Origin: Amoebidium appalachense
Taxonomy: Eukaryota; Ichthyosporea
Length of the DNA stretch: 64,000 bases
Reading direction: 5' to 3'
Assembly (NCBI GenBank): GCA_963693365.1
Contig: CAVNZM010000001.1
Span: forward strand, 19,716,001 to 19,780,000
Part shown: positions 50,410-63,033 of the stretch, in pieces
How the letters are laid out: every line of letters starts with the position of its first letter
Position numbering within the stretch: the first letter of the stretch is position 1
Translations under genes and position numbers: made by a program
Notes under the pieces: model-generated
Database searches by the model: none
What the model was told of the DNA's origin: nothing
What the model saw: the letters and a program-made list of their open reading frames with translations, nothing else

Positions 50410-51197
50410 TGTGGTTAATTGTGTGTGGGTGCGCGTGTGGATGGGTGGGGTGTGTGTGTGGATGGCTGAATGTGTATGTGTGTGTGTGTACGTGTGTGTG
50501 TGTGTGTGTGTGGTGGTGGTGGTGGGGGGGGGGGGGGTGGGTATAGTAGTGTGTGTGTCGGATTTTTTTGGAGGTTTTTTGGGGTGTGTTTGTCAAGTAG
50601 CTTGGTATTTCACGGTATGAAGGACTGACTGTACGTAATATGTTATTGTGCACGTGATGTGTGTGCGTGTGTTTATAAGCTCTTTTCTAAGAGCCTAGTC
50701 TTTGCTCGTTGCCAAACTAAAAGCTCGCCTCATTCGTTACAGTCAGACTCTTTAACAGATTTGCGCCTTGTGTTTGAACATGCTCCTCACGCATTTGAAG
50801 CTTTTAAAGGACAAATCGTGCGTTTGGATATGATGTGTGAAATAAATTTCAAACACGTAGGAGGAAAATAGCTGCACGTATGATTGACCAGGAAAGAGAT
50901 GCTGCGCTATAGAATGAGATAGGTAACTCGTATGATACTTTCGAACACAGGAGACACTCCCACTATTATAAGGGCCATCTCCCAACCCATGTATGGGTCT
51001 GGACATGTGCCCCTACACGTAACTTACATATGCCATGTGGGTGCCTGGTGCACGTGAACACACTAAACTATAAAATGAGCATCGTATCTTATAATTAGGC
51101 CTTCATACGATATTAATTTGGGGATGTGGGGTGTGTGGCCTGCACGTGGTGGTGGTGGTGGTGGTGGTGGGTGGTGTGTGCAGTACACACACCGTGT

Positions 51198-51235
<38 letters not shown>

Positions 51236-52450
51236 TGGTGGTGGTGGTGTGTGTGTGTGTGTTGGTGGCCACGGTGGTGGTGGTGGTGGGTGGGTGGATG
51301 GGTGGGTTTTGGTTGTGGTTGTGGTTGTGGTGGTGTTGGGGAGAGGGATTTTCACAGTTTAACAGCTACTGTATACGTATAGAGGTGTTTATTGGCCACT
51401 AAATTCTGTGAAACAGTGGCAACATGTATAGGGAGGTCCACATATGGCATAATGGGTTGTGGGGCCAACTGCATTGAAAAAAGTACACTGTAGTGCATAT
51501 ATGCATACTTGTGTATAATAAATATGTGTAAACTAAACATGGTTTGTGGGTTTATTGGTTTGTGGAATAACTAAACTCATTGCAAGCATAACGTGTAGCG
51601 CTTTGCAGCTGTTAATGCGGGGCACATACTTTGTCATTAATATCTACACGCAAACATACATATATCGTCCTCGATCATTATACTCATGTTTCAGCCGGTG
51701 TTTTTGCGCAAATAACATATAAATGTGCATTCAAATAACAACATACTATCATTATCACCGCCCACTAGCTAACAATAGAATAACAGGTAAGATAACATAG
51801 TCAAAGTTTAACCACACCTAGCTCTCGCCCTGGGTTAAACCCACCCTGTGACTACCATCAGCATGTGCAATATTCGCTCATATGCTACTCCCACCCCCAC
51901 AGCCAAAAAAACAAAACAAACAAAAAAACAAACAAAAAAAACTCCTTACTGCCACCCGTGTGCACTCCCGTAGCCAGCTTTCTGCTACTTCTCATAGGAA
52001 ACATGCAATAAGAGGTAAAATATGCATGGTCGGAGAATAGCCAACACACACAAGCAACAGTAAATTGAAGAGGGTGAAAAACAGCACCTGGGATATAAAA
52101 CAAGTGAAAAGAAATAGAACGGGCAGAGAAACATTTTGAAACAGGGGGCAAAAAAAAAAAAGGCGAAAAAGACGAGCCACAAAGCAACATCCTGTCGCCA
52201 TGAGCTGAGTCGCCATGCTGTCAGATCTCCACCAAAGCAGCACCCCATAAGCAAAATTGCCTATCTCAATACCAGTCGATAAACGAAATCGCTGATCTCA
52301 CTAATATCCGATAAGCGAAACCCACTAGCACCCGATAATCGATATCGTCCGTCCAATTAGCACCAATTTATGCAAGATCGTCGATCTCATCATCACCCGA
52401 TTAGCTAGATCGATTAGCCCGATTACATGCGATTTCCTTCCTCCGCTGGG
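50410..52450. other. Intergenic between convergent genes
   Basis: GT and GGT repeats (50470-50540; 51145-51330), an AATAAA at 50841-50846 that could serve the DUF2062-like gene, another at 51517-51522, then unique AT-rich sequence and a degenerate repeat (52240-52440). No gene recognised. Confidence 0.6.
52240..52440. repeat. Degenerate ~30-bp CGATAAGCGA-type repeat
   Basis: About six copies of a core like CCGATAAGCGAAATCG with ATCTCA and CAC spacers (ATAAGCAAAATTG, CGATAAACGAAATCG, CGATAAGCGAAACC, CGATAATCGATATCG, CGATTAGCTAGATCG, CGATTACATGCGATT). It ends 10 bp from the stop codon of the CxxC gene, so it would be in its 3' UTR. Confidence 0.65.
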
Positions 52451-53068
52451 CTATTCATCGTCCTCATCTCCCTCATCGCACTCAAAGCACTGGGCCTCAC
52501 TCACCAGCACCCCCTTGCGTGAGCACACCTGACACTGCACCCTAGGGAACTCACTATAGTCCTCTGAGCCCAAGAACTCCTCGACCACTGTGTCGTTTGG
52601 CTCGTGCAGGGCATCGTGGTTGCAGAAGAAGCAGCTGGATCGTTCTAGGTTGGTGGCCACATTGCATTTGTAGCACGGTGGGCCTGTGCAAATGAAATGA
52701 CGTCATTAGCTAACGGAGGGAAGGTGGGGTAGAGGGGAAGGGGGGGGCAAGGGGAGGGGGGGGGGGGGGGTTTGCAGTGCATTATTGGGCAGATGGGACC
52801 CCCCCCCCCCCCCCCCCCCCCTTGCCCCCTTATCGGCGTGTTTGTGCGCCCATGCAAATAATACATCTTTCTGCATTGTCATGGGCACGAATGTCGGTCG
52901 CTTGCCTGTGTGTGGCCGACCTGGGCATGCAAAGAGAGCGTGCGGAAGAAAAGACAAAACCAACAACCACCTGTCCGTCATCCCCCTCCCCCCCCCCCCC
53001 CCCTCCCCCTCTTACCCTCTTACATTTGAACCACCATCCCCCCCCTCCCCCCCTCCCCCCCTCCCCCC

Positions 53069-53099
<31 letters not shown>

Positions 53100-53902
53100 A
53101 CACAGCCGCCCATCGCCGTCGCGTGGCCGAAGCAAGCACATGACATGCATACCCATAGAGCTTGATACACACAGGCATCAGCACACTCAAACATCCACCG
53201 GACAACACATATGCCAACCCCCCCCCCCCCCCCCTCCCCTCCCCTCCCCACTCCCACTCCCTCGTCAACACCACCACCACTTCCCCCCAACCCACCATCC
53301 CAGTTTCGCACACCTCATTCGGACACCCACACACACATACACGCACACACACACGCTCACCCACATGCACCACCACCACCCACCCGCCCACACACCCGAA
53401 TGTGCACAAGCACCCACCCACCCACCCATCCACAACCTCACCCACCCACACCCACACCCACCCACCCCACACCCTCATCTATACCCAAACACCCACCCAC
53501 CCACCCATACCCAACTTTCCATTCACCCTCACACACACTTTATCCGCCCACACACACCCATCAAGCTAACCACACAGGCCCACCTACCCTCCTCCTGCAT
53601 CCACTGGACCTCCGTCCAGCATGGGCCTGTGTGGGCCACATTGCAGCCCTCGCACACGGCATCATAGTCGTAGGCCGCCTCCCCCTCCTCCTCCTCACTG
53701 TCTCCCCCGTCCCCACCTTCGCTCTCATCTCCTTCCTCTTCTTCTTCTTCCTCCGTTTCTTCTTTCACAACCTGAACACCACACAGGCAACCCTCTTTAG
53801 ATACATCGTGCATCCATGCACACAGACATATGGCCAGGGGAGGAACACGTACACTCTGATGAGGGGAAAAGTGGGCGTGCGTATGTGCATGTGTGTGTGT
53901 GT

Positions 53903-53941
<39 letters not shown>

Positions 53942-55274
53942 GGACGAGACAATAGAGAAAAGGGAAGCAAGAACACGGGTATGTTTTACATAAAAAGGTG
54001 AAAACTCAGCATGCTTAAGTGGTCAGGGGGTAGGGGATTGGAAGGAGAAGGGGTGGAGAGGGGCGGGGGCGGGGCGCGGGGGGGGGGGGGGGGGGGGGTC
54101 ACGCCAGTGGGGAGGTGCGAGATGTGCCAAGCACTGTGATGCAATTCAGTGCAGAGAAAGTTGGCAGAAAAGTGTGTGGGTAAAGGATGCAAAAAACGTG
54201 CTGGAGGGCAGAAATAGGACGTTGAAAGAACAGAGGAGGAAAGCAAGCAAAGCTCTAAAGACACTGTTTACACACAAGTCAGGGCACACACAGGGCTCCT
54301 ATACTTTTACCCTTGTCCCACTCTTTCCCTCTATGCATGCCTCTATCTTTATTTCTAGGTCCTGGGCAAAAAGGAACAGGGCAGGGATGTGATTTTTTCC
54401 TCTTAGTCTTTCATTTTTTCCGGGGGAGGGGGGAGGGGGGGGGGGGGGGGGGGGGGGAGGCATAAACAGTGGGCGGGGTGTAGAGATTAGTTTGTAGTGG
54501 GTGCAGCTACGTGTGTGCACTCATGTCCAAGCCAGTGATGCGTGCACAGACACACGTGCATCAGTGTTATGCATGTGTGTGCGTGAGTTTAAGGATGTGT
54601 GCGAAAGCCAATGTGTTCGTATCTGTGTATGTATGCCGCGGTGAACAACATGCGCACACATAAGCAGGAGGAAACAAGGGGGGTAGCCCCAAAGGCTCTC
54701 CCTTGTCACGTAGACATAAAAACAGTAGATTTCCTCTGGATTGGATGGTAGGTTGAAAGTAAGGGAGGGTGTGGGGGGGATCCCCCCGAAACCCCCCCTC
54801 CCCCCTCCCCTCGCCCTCCCTCCTCTCCCCTCGCTTCCCAACCCCCTTCCTCCGTTCTTGTTCAAAACATCCGGCTCACACCTCGGACATTCCCACCACC
54901 TAAACCCTCACACCTCTACCCCAGCACATGTATACGTATCATCACCCTCCGTCCTCCCCAAGTGAAAGTGTTTCACAACAGCACACAGATAGCTCAACCT
55001 ATCCCAGTCAAAGAATCAAAACTTTGGGTGCGCCAGAAATAAGGAATGGGACACTTGACTGAACAAGCAGGGTGGTCAGAAGAGTAGGGCTGGCAGGCGG
55101 TCCACAGGTAGGGAGGGAGGGAGGGAGGGGGTGGGGTGGAGAAAGGGGTAGAGGTAGAGGCAGGGGAGGAGGGGAGGGGCGTAGGGAAGGAGAGGGGAGG
55201 AGAGGAGGGGGCACCTTTGCAGCCTTGACTTTCTTCTGGTCGTCTGCTTCGCTCTCCCGCTTTTTGCCAGCCAT
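52451..55274 (-). CDS. Small acidic protein with five CxxC pairs, unrecognised (3 exons, 158 aa)
   Basis: I do not recognise the family. Exons 55274-55215, 53771-53588 and 52683-52451 join in phase to 477 nt ending TAG; the ATG at 55274 has a good context (AAGATGG). Residues 1-20 are basic (MAGKKRESEADDQKKVKAAK) and could be a nuclear signal. Residues 24-56 are almost all Glu, Asp and Gly. CxxC pairs follow at C60/C63, C85/C88, C99/C102, C132/C135 and C147/C150, with extra cysteine C71 and histidines near it. The pattern suggests several bound zinc ions in ribbon or treble-clef folds. It ends in a second acidic run. Clean splicing and regularly spaced cysteines across two exons argue that it is real. 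A nuclear role in protein or nucleic acid binding is only inference. Confidence 0.82.
52741..53545. repeat. C tracts, CA and CCCA/CCA-rich sequence (CxxC gene intron 2)
   Basis: G run (52750-52770), C run (52799-52820), C runs (52986-53085) then CA (53086-53104), C run (53218-53234) and about 250 bp of CACC/CCCA units (53290-53545). On the coding strand it is GT/GGGT-rich. Confidence 0.9.
53883..54100. repeat. GT to G compound tracts (CxxC gene intron 1)
   Basis: GT array (53885-53902) passes into about 38 G (53903-53940). A second G run is at 54079-54098. A further G cluster lies at 54420-54460. Confidence 0.92.
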
Positions 55275-55684
55275 CTTGTATTTAATTTAAACTTTGAAGC
55301 CAACCACGCTATAGAAGCCTTTGTGACACCTATGACCGCCAGTTATTTCTTTGCACCCAAATCACTTGCCGGTAAAAACAAACCAGGTGAACGACCTCCG
55401 GCTCTTGTTTGTTTGCCCTGAATTATAAAAGTAAGACCAGCACAACAGCTCAAAGTTTGTGGCGGTGTGATATTCGCCAGCACCGGGCTAGTCTACATTT
55501 TAATACCCATGCAAATGTATTTGAATTTTATATCCATACTTTTTCGCCAAGTTGTGACGTTAGTGAGAGCAGACTAGCATCAACCTTTGGGTAACGTTCG
55601 CGCGCCAAAACGCGACCAATCGATGTGACCACTGACCAGCAGGCCTAACCTGGTGTGCCACCACAAAAAAAAAAAAAAAAAAAA

Positions 55685-55721
<37 letters not shown>

Positions 55722-56495
55722 TGAAGGAGAAGTTATGGGGGAAGGAGTTTTATAGGACCAAAAAAAAGAAAACATGGGAAAGAAAAAAAATTTTTAACGG
55801 TGTGGCATAGTTGTAAACGGTTAATTAGTTAATTTCGGGTAGACGAAAGATAGCATGGGTGTACATATGTACATACTACTGTATGTAGATTTCACGCCTT
55901 CCTGGCCCTGCCCCTTCCACATTCTTTGGCTACTAAGTTTCTATCGACCGGCCAAACCTAGAGACCAGCACGTTGGTAATCACATAGTAGAGTTGGTACT
56001 GGCAATGCCCAAATCAAAAAGGTGTGGGACGTAATGAGCAATAGTCCGGGTAAAGCTTAGAACAAAAGGGAGGGGGAGGGACAGAGGGTGTTTCTTCGCG
56101 AATTCGTGTGTGAATTCTTCTGTGTACTGTGTTGGTGTTATCATATGATGTTGTGCACATGTGTGTATGTGTGTTTGCCATGTACGTATTCACGTTGTTT
56201 GGCACGCATGAAACACTTGCATACAGAACACACCCATCAGCCACTGTGCGTCTTTGAAGGCATATCATTTTTTTTGTGTGTGATGGGGTACGCATCCTTT
56301 GCAGTATGTGTGCGCACGGGCTCACGTGCGTGCTCAGGCTCGAGAGTATGCGTTAGGACCACCCGTTTTAGCGTCGTGCGTGCGGCTGCTTTGTTGTGTG
56401 TGTGTGGTACTTTGTTTGCCACAACGTCCGACACATGTACAAGGTGCCACTCAGCCGGGGTGAAAAGAGGGTGTTTGTGTGTGTGTGTGTGTGTG

Positions 56496-56539
<44 letters not shown>

Positions 56540-57132
56540 ACCATGGTTACACATGTTACAAAACCGTTGGTGCACAAAATCGGTGAAGCCTTGGAGCAAA
56601 AGGACAGAAAAACGTGCAAATACAAAGTTTAAACACGAGAGTATGCGCATCAACGGTTTGCAGGGGAGGGGGGGGAAGGGGGGGGGGGGGAGGTGGGGGG
56701 GGAGGGGCGGTTGGGGGGAAGGACGCCCTTCAAGTTGATAACTGCCTCATGGGTATGTATTGCAACTTACTAGGACCATGGTGAGCGTGTAATTCGCTAT
56801 GTACATTTTTTTTTCGGGATTTATTGGATACACAACAACGCTCTATATATCACACGAGCATTCATACTTATTGTCCCAGGAAAGGGAAACCTTCCAGCAC
56901 CGCTAGGTACAAAGAAATGTCCCAACTCGTGTAAAACAAAGTTAACCAAGGAAGGCAACATGACAGTAAATGAGTTTGCAAACCCCTTAGGAAAAAAGAA
57001 CAAGCCATTAGGTAAGTTTGGTTTTGTACAGGTCCTTCCAGCCTTCCCCCCCCCCCCCCCCCCCCCTTCCCACCCACCCACCTCCCTCCTGCACGTAACC
57101 AATTTGGAAACCCTCGCAGCACCACACCACCT
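55275..57132. other. Intergenic, CxxC gene 5' flank and BTB gene 3' flank
   Basis: The first 350 bp are the likely promoter of the CxxC gene. Then A24 and about 30 G (55664-55720), GT passing into about 40 G (56477-56537), a G-rich block (56665-56715) and C run (57046-57066). No gene recognised. Confidence 0.6.
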
Positions 57133-58407
57133 TCAGAGCAGTGTAGGTGGCACCCTAGTTTCGAGCTCCTTGCCTGCAGCCCTGATTATATCCCGGAATA
57201 ACTCAGGGTGGGAGGCAGGCAGCGCACAGAAGGCCATACAGTCAGCCAGCTCCCCAAACCTCTCCACAAGCAGCTGCACCCACCTACCCCTCAGGCCCTT
57301 GTCCCCCGTAGATAACAAATTTTCAAGGATGCACAGTGCCTCGACTATCTCGGACGGGGCAGTCAGGCGCACCTCCAGTGTGCTGTAACACAAACGTACC
57401 AGCGCAGTGGCCCCGAGATAGTCTGCCGTGGTGATGATTTTCAAAAGGGTGTGGGTGGGTAGCATGTCTGCTTGATAGAATGTGCCCGAGTAGACGTAGT
57501 TCAGGACGTGCTTGAAGGCATGAACATCGAGTTCTTTGAGAGTGATGGGCTCCACCCCTGCTGCACGTGCTTCGATCATGTCCAACGACAACAACTTCAT
57601 AAAGAAAGGCAGGCGGCAGATGATCACCCTGTGTGCCTGTATGAGCTCGTTGCCTACTTTCAGTGTCACGTCAGAAAACATGGGGTCTGCAAGAGCGTCT
57701 CTCAAATGCTCACCCAGACTGGGTTCTTGGTCTACCGGTGGTGTCGGTTGTGGGACAGTATGTTCCACTTGTGCCGGAAAATGACGGTAGCATTCCGCAA
57801 ATGTGCCCCATTCATCGTTTGCGGGTTGGATGACGATTATGTCGCCCGTAATCAATTCTGCAGACTCCACTGTGTCATCTTCGTTCAAGGCATTCACCAT
57901 GTGCTCATGGACACACTCAAACAGGCGGATTACTGTGTTGCATGGAATCCTTGCAAGTTCACACAGGCGTGGTTTCAAGGAGGAAAGCGTGTCTTTAACG
58001 GAACACTGAAGTATCCCTTTGTATGAGAGTTGTGCGCATGGTGTCTTGCGGGAGGGATCGAATAACTTAACAAAAACAGAGACAGTTGAATTTGATTCAG
58101 TTAACCTTATCGGTCCCGTGAACGCAAAAAACACCTCTCCGTCTCTCACAACCGAACTATATGTTAGTAATCTCTGTGGTCTCTTAGTCTGATTGTCTCT
58201 CTTCACAAACTGCATTAACTGCAGTTCATGTGTGCCTAACATATTTGTCGCTGCAGGCAAAATTACACCGGCCGATTCCACCCTTGCTGGGTTTAGTTTC
58301 AGGGGTGCTGGGAAGTAATCATCTAGTGTGGGCAGGAAGAGTGGGTTGGCTAGCTCGCGGCCCCAGTGCCTGCGGAAGTCATCTTCGGTGGCTAGGTAGA
58401 AGGGCAT
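57133..58407 (-). CDS. USP7-type ubiquitin-like region fused to BTB/POZ domain (single exon, 424 aa)
   Basis: Probable substrate adaptor, perhaps for a Cullin-3 ubiquitin ligase (inference from BTB). Residues 1-215 resemble the ubiquitin-like part of the deubiquitinase USP7 (USP7_ICP0_bdg region): TEDDFRRHWGRELANP near the N-terminus, NQTKRPQRL at 72-80, VFVKLFDPSR at 111-120, LFECVHEHMVNAL at 162-174 and SAELITGDIIVIQPA at 182-196. No protease domain is present. Residues 234-345 are a BTB domain (MFSDVTLKVGNELIQAHRVI, then ALVRLCYSTLEVRL), followed by a BACK-like helical region to about 415. The gene has no intron, unlike its neighbours. An in-frame TAG lies upstream of the ATG. It is divergent from the lectin gene, starts 375 bp apart. 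BTB is secure; the USP7-like part is good but from memory of the family. Confidence 0.9.
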   Translation of the reverse strand: MPFYLATEDDFRRHWGRELANPLFLPTLDDYFPAPLKLNPARVESAGVILPAATNMLGTHELQLMQFVKRDNQTKRPQRLLTYSSVVRDGEVFFAFTGPIRLTESNSTVSVFVKLFDPSRKTPCAQLSYKGILQCSVKDTLSSLKPRLCELARIPCNTVIRLFECVHEHMVNALNEDDTVESAELITGDIIVIQPANDEWGTFAECYRHFPAQVEHTVPQPTPPVDQEPSLGEHLRDALADPMFSDVTLKVGNELIQAHRVIICRLPFFMKLLSLDMIEARAAGVEPITLKELDVHAFKHVLNYVYSGTFYQADMLPTHTLLKIITTADYLGATALVRLCYSTLEVRLTAPSEIVEALCILENLLSTGDKGLRGRWVQLLVERFGELADCMAFCALPASHPELFRDIIRAAGKELETRVPPTLL

Positions 58408-58782
58408 TGTGCAAGGTGCTAGCTATGCGCACTAGCAGGGGGAGGTTGTCAACCTCAAAACTAAACATGCACACTCCGGCTTTCAGCTTTCCTGCGGATG
58501 GATGTTTATAAAAATATGTTTGCGTTAACTAGGTCTACCCAAACAACCTTACGATCGCATCCCTAGGTGACAAAAAGTTCAATCGGAAACTGGGCAGCAA
58601 TCGGTCCAATAGTTGTAGCTTTTCCAGCGATCGATGTATCTGGCTGTAGTTAGCGACTTTAGGCTACACCATCACCCCAAAAATTCTGTCGAATCAAGTT
58701 GCTGGGCAAAGTTTGACAAGACTTTTTTATATCCACCGACCACTGCCTTTTGCCCCCATTATAAGCACAGAGGCGACTAAAC
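58408..58782. promoter_or_regulatory. Divergent promoter region, USP7-UBL/BTB and lectin
   Basis: 375 bp between start codons that point apart, free of homopolymer or CA tracts. TATAAAAA lies at 58507-58514, about 100 bp from the BTB start and 270 bp from the lectin start, so its target is unclear. CGATCG-like motifs recur (58551, 58592, 58630). Confidence 0.5.
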
Positions 58783-59329
58783 ATGAGAGTGCTTGGGCTG
58801 CTGTGTGGGGTGGCCCTCTTTGGGGCCACCTCAGCAGACGACACGAGAAGGCGTTTTGAGTTCCGACACAGTCTGCGCGGACCCTTTCCCCTCTATCAAA
58901 AAAATAGGGTTATGGGTTGGGACGTCGAAGGAAGTGCGTACCCCATGTTGCTCCTACATTCATCTCTTAAACAACTTCCCTCTCCCCCCCCCCCCCCCCC
59001 TCCCCCTTCCACCCCCTTCCTTCCCCCCCCTCCTTCCCCTTCCCCCCCCCCCCCCCCCCTTCCCTTCTCCCCCCCCCCCCCCTCGTCCATTCGCCTCTTC
59101 TACCCTTTGGGCTCTGATTTCCTTTTTCCTGCTCCTCCTCAATTGCGCCAACCATCGGCAAACAGCAAGATACGCACACGTGCACGCACACACACGCACA
59201 CACCCAAGCACACACGCGCATTCAAACCAACACTCGCAGACTTTTCCAAGGCCCCTTGACACATCAATCCAATTGCAAAATACAAATTGCACACAACTTT
59301 GCGCATGCGAGCACGTCAACCACACACAC

Positions 59330-59388
<59 letters not shown>

Positions 59389-59533
59389 CACACCCAACAC
59401 ACACAAATATGCACGCATGCGGGCGCAACCATCCATGGGCGCACATGCACACACGGGCACACACACACACACATAAACACACACACACCGACACACACAC
59501 ACACACATACCCAAACACACAGCGACCACGCAT

Positions 59534-59597
<64 letters not shown>

Positions 59598-59628
59598 CGC
59601 GCGTGCGCACACACGCTTTCACGCGCGC

Positions 59629-59680
<52 letters not shown>

Positions 59681-60257
59681 CACAGGCTCACAGACACACA
59701 CCCTTGGCAAATTGTGTTTTTGATTCGAACCCAGCTAGTCTGCCTTCCCCCCCCCCCCAAAGAGTGTATTATTACGGACTGCTTGCTGACTTACGTATTC
59801 CTAACTACACATCTGCCCAGGCACTTTGGTCAATGAAAAATCTGTTCGCCTTGTTCCTTCGGCACAAAACCGCAAAGGAAGGGTAAGTACCTGCCAGTTT
59901 CCCTTGCTATGCCCCCCCCCCCCCCCATCCCCGCCCTCCCCCAGCCTAAAATGACACTAAACACACGCGGACACGACACACGCACGCACACACACACACA
60001 CACACACAACACCACGGAACGTGTGCCTGTTTTTATCCGAGCTTTTTTATAACATATCATCGACGCTTTCTCCCACAAATACACCCGCGCAAGCACACTA
60101 GCACAACCCCATCTCTGCTTGTTTGTTCAGTACCGTTGCACTGATTTGTTTGGTTGGTCGCTTTGCATTCCCTTTGCCTCATTTCAGTTTGCATGTGCAG
60201 CAGTCGAGATGCCAATCTTTGCTTGCCCCCCCCCCCCCCCCTCCCCCCCCCCCCCCC

Positions 60258-60288
<31 letters not shown>

Positions 60289-60332
60289 AACCATCGCCAC
60301 TAGGGGGGGGAGGGGGAGGGTTGCTCGTACCT

Positions 60333-60368
<36 letters not shown>

Positions 60369-60546
60369 TCACCGCCGCCCCCTTCGGAGCACCCAAACCA
60401 ACCCACTCCTCATCCCCTTACCACCGTAGATGCACGCGCAGTCTGTGGCCTGCTCTGTCCCCCTGGCTTCTGTTTTCTGGTTTTTTGTTTGTTTTTTCTT
60501 TCTTTTTAATATTTACTTCCATGTCTATTATGCTCTGATGCCTTCA

Positions 60547-60579
<33 letters not shown>

Positions 60580-61050
60580 CACACACACACACACAACCAC
60601 CCCCCCACCCCCCCTACCCCCCTCACTCCCACACACAAAAAGAGAGAACGAAAAAGAAGAAAGAACAAAAAGAGAGAAAGAAAAGGCACATCAAAGAAAA
60701 ACACCGCCATATTACTACGTTGACCCTGAATCGCACCTTGGCCATTTGCTTTCTTTGTGTTCCGTTTTAACTCAACCCCCCCTCCCCCCCCTCAACCCGC
60801 CCCCCTCCCCCCCCCCCCCTGCACAGATATGGAACCATGCAGCATCCAACATGACTGCGTGGGAGTTTAGGGTTGAGTTTATGATCTTTGGGAAGAAAGT
60901 GGGGGCCGATGGTATGGGCATCTGGTACTCCAAGAGGAAGGATGGAGGGGTATGCTCCACCCCCTGCAAGCACACACACACAAACACGTGTGTGCGCGCA
61001 CGCACACACACGCGCACACACATGCACGCTCACACACAAGACACACACAC

Positions 61051-61104
<54 letters not shown>

Positions 61105-61879
61105 CACATAGAGGGAAAGAAACACACATTTACAAGCATAGACACAGGCACAGGGACATGCACAGGCATAGGTATCGCCACGCGCGCGCGCACACACACA
61201 CACACACACACGCACGCACACACACACAAACACGTCCACGAACACAGGCCAAGACCCACACATGCTTCTCACTCACACCACCACACTGCTTGCATTCCCT
61301 GCCTCTCCTCATTTTCGTATATTATGTGTATCTTAAGTTCTTGTTCTTGCTTCATCCATGCACCCCACCAGTCACACACTTGAATACTCGGTTGGTACAT
61401 ACGTGCAGACATAGGTACAAGCACACAACGCAACAACGTGCATGCACAAACATTCAAACATCCACTCAGCAACCTAAAAAAAATGAAAAAATGATTCAAC
61501 GGGTGAATGAAAAGAAAACAAGGAATTTTTCCCAGGCAAATGCACAGAAATATGTCCCGCCTTATCGAGAATACAGGGAACTTGGAACACGTTCGTGAAT
61601 CCTACTTATTGACTTTCCCGTGTGCTTGTAATCTGACATATGTCCCTTGCAGGATTCGGTGTTTGGCGGGCCGGATAAGTGGGAGGGTCTGGGTATCTTT
61701 ATCGACACTTTCGACAACAACCAGAAGGTGTGTTGGTTAGCTTCTGATACACAAAGACACGTAGGATGAACTTACGGACATATCAGACATAACAGACCCC
61801 CCCTCCCCCCCCCCCCCCCCCCCCCCACACACACACAAAAACACGCACTCGCACAAGCACACATGCTTTTGCGTGTGCG

Positions 61880-61941
<62 letters not shown>

Positions 61942-62392
61942 CACGAACGCACAAACACACACACGTACACACATGGAGAGACACACAGCCCCTCGGGTTG
62001 AAATCACCCGGTTTCTCGAGTCCTTTTTCTGGGAGGGGTGGGGGTGTAGGTAAATATAGTTGTAGATAGTTGGCTGCAAACGGTCGTTCCGAGTTGTTTC
62101 CATTTTGTCCACCCTCTCTCTTTGCATTCTTGTGATGGTTTTGTGGTTTTTCTTTTTATGTCTCCGCCCACCCCTCCCCCGGCCCTCCCTCACCCCCCCT
62201 AACCCCCCCTCACACCTCCCCCTTGTCGGGTATTTGGGCTTCCCGTCTTGGAAAAGAAAAAGGAAACCCTTTGCCTCCTCTTCAACACACACACCCATAC
62301 ACAGACTTGCGCACACCCACACATTCACACTTCACACTTACAGACCGAAGCACATACCCCCCCTCCCTCCCCCCCCCCTCTCCCCTCCCCCC

Positions 62393-62426
<34 letters not shown>

Positions 62427-62798
62427 ACACACACACAGGGCGACAACCCCACGATCTACGGGATCATCAATGACGGCACGCAGGGCTACCACCACAACAA
62501 TGACGGGGCAGACCAGACCCTGGGCAGCTGCCAGGCCCCAGTCAGGAACAGTCTGGCCCCCGTGCAGCTGCTGGTCACGTACAAGGACACAAAGCTGGAG
62601 GTGTGTGGGGGTGTGACACATAGCGTGTGTGCGCGCGCGGGCGGGTGGGTGGGTGGATGGGTGGGTGGGTGGGTGTGGGGAAGGGGGAGGGGGGGAGGAA
62701 GGAGGGCCCCGCCCGGGGAGGGGGGGGGGGGGGTAGGGGTGTGTGGGTAGGTGAGCGGGTGGGCGTATGTGTGGGTGTGGGTGTGCCTGTATGTGTTT

Positions 62799-62830
<32 letters not shown>

Positions 62831-62995
62831 TTTGTGTTTCTTTTTTCTCCCGGAAAGGGAAATCAAGAAGAGGTGAGCTGTCTGCTTTGACCCCCGTTTT
62901 TTTTATTTAAAATACACCATCGGCTGAGCCGTTATGCAAGACTGTCCCTCACATGCATTCCAGAGTAACTTTAATTGTTTACTCAGGACAACTAC

Positions 62996-63033
<38 letters not shown>

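Noticed and set aside
57472-58026. 184-codon plus-strand frame antisense to the BTB gene
   Set aside because: Shadow of a conserved coding frame on the minus strand; composition and sequence match no family.
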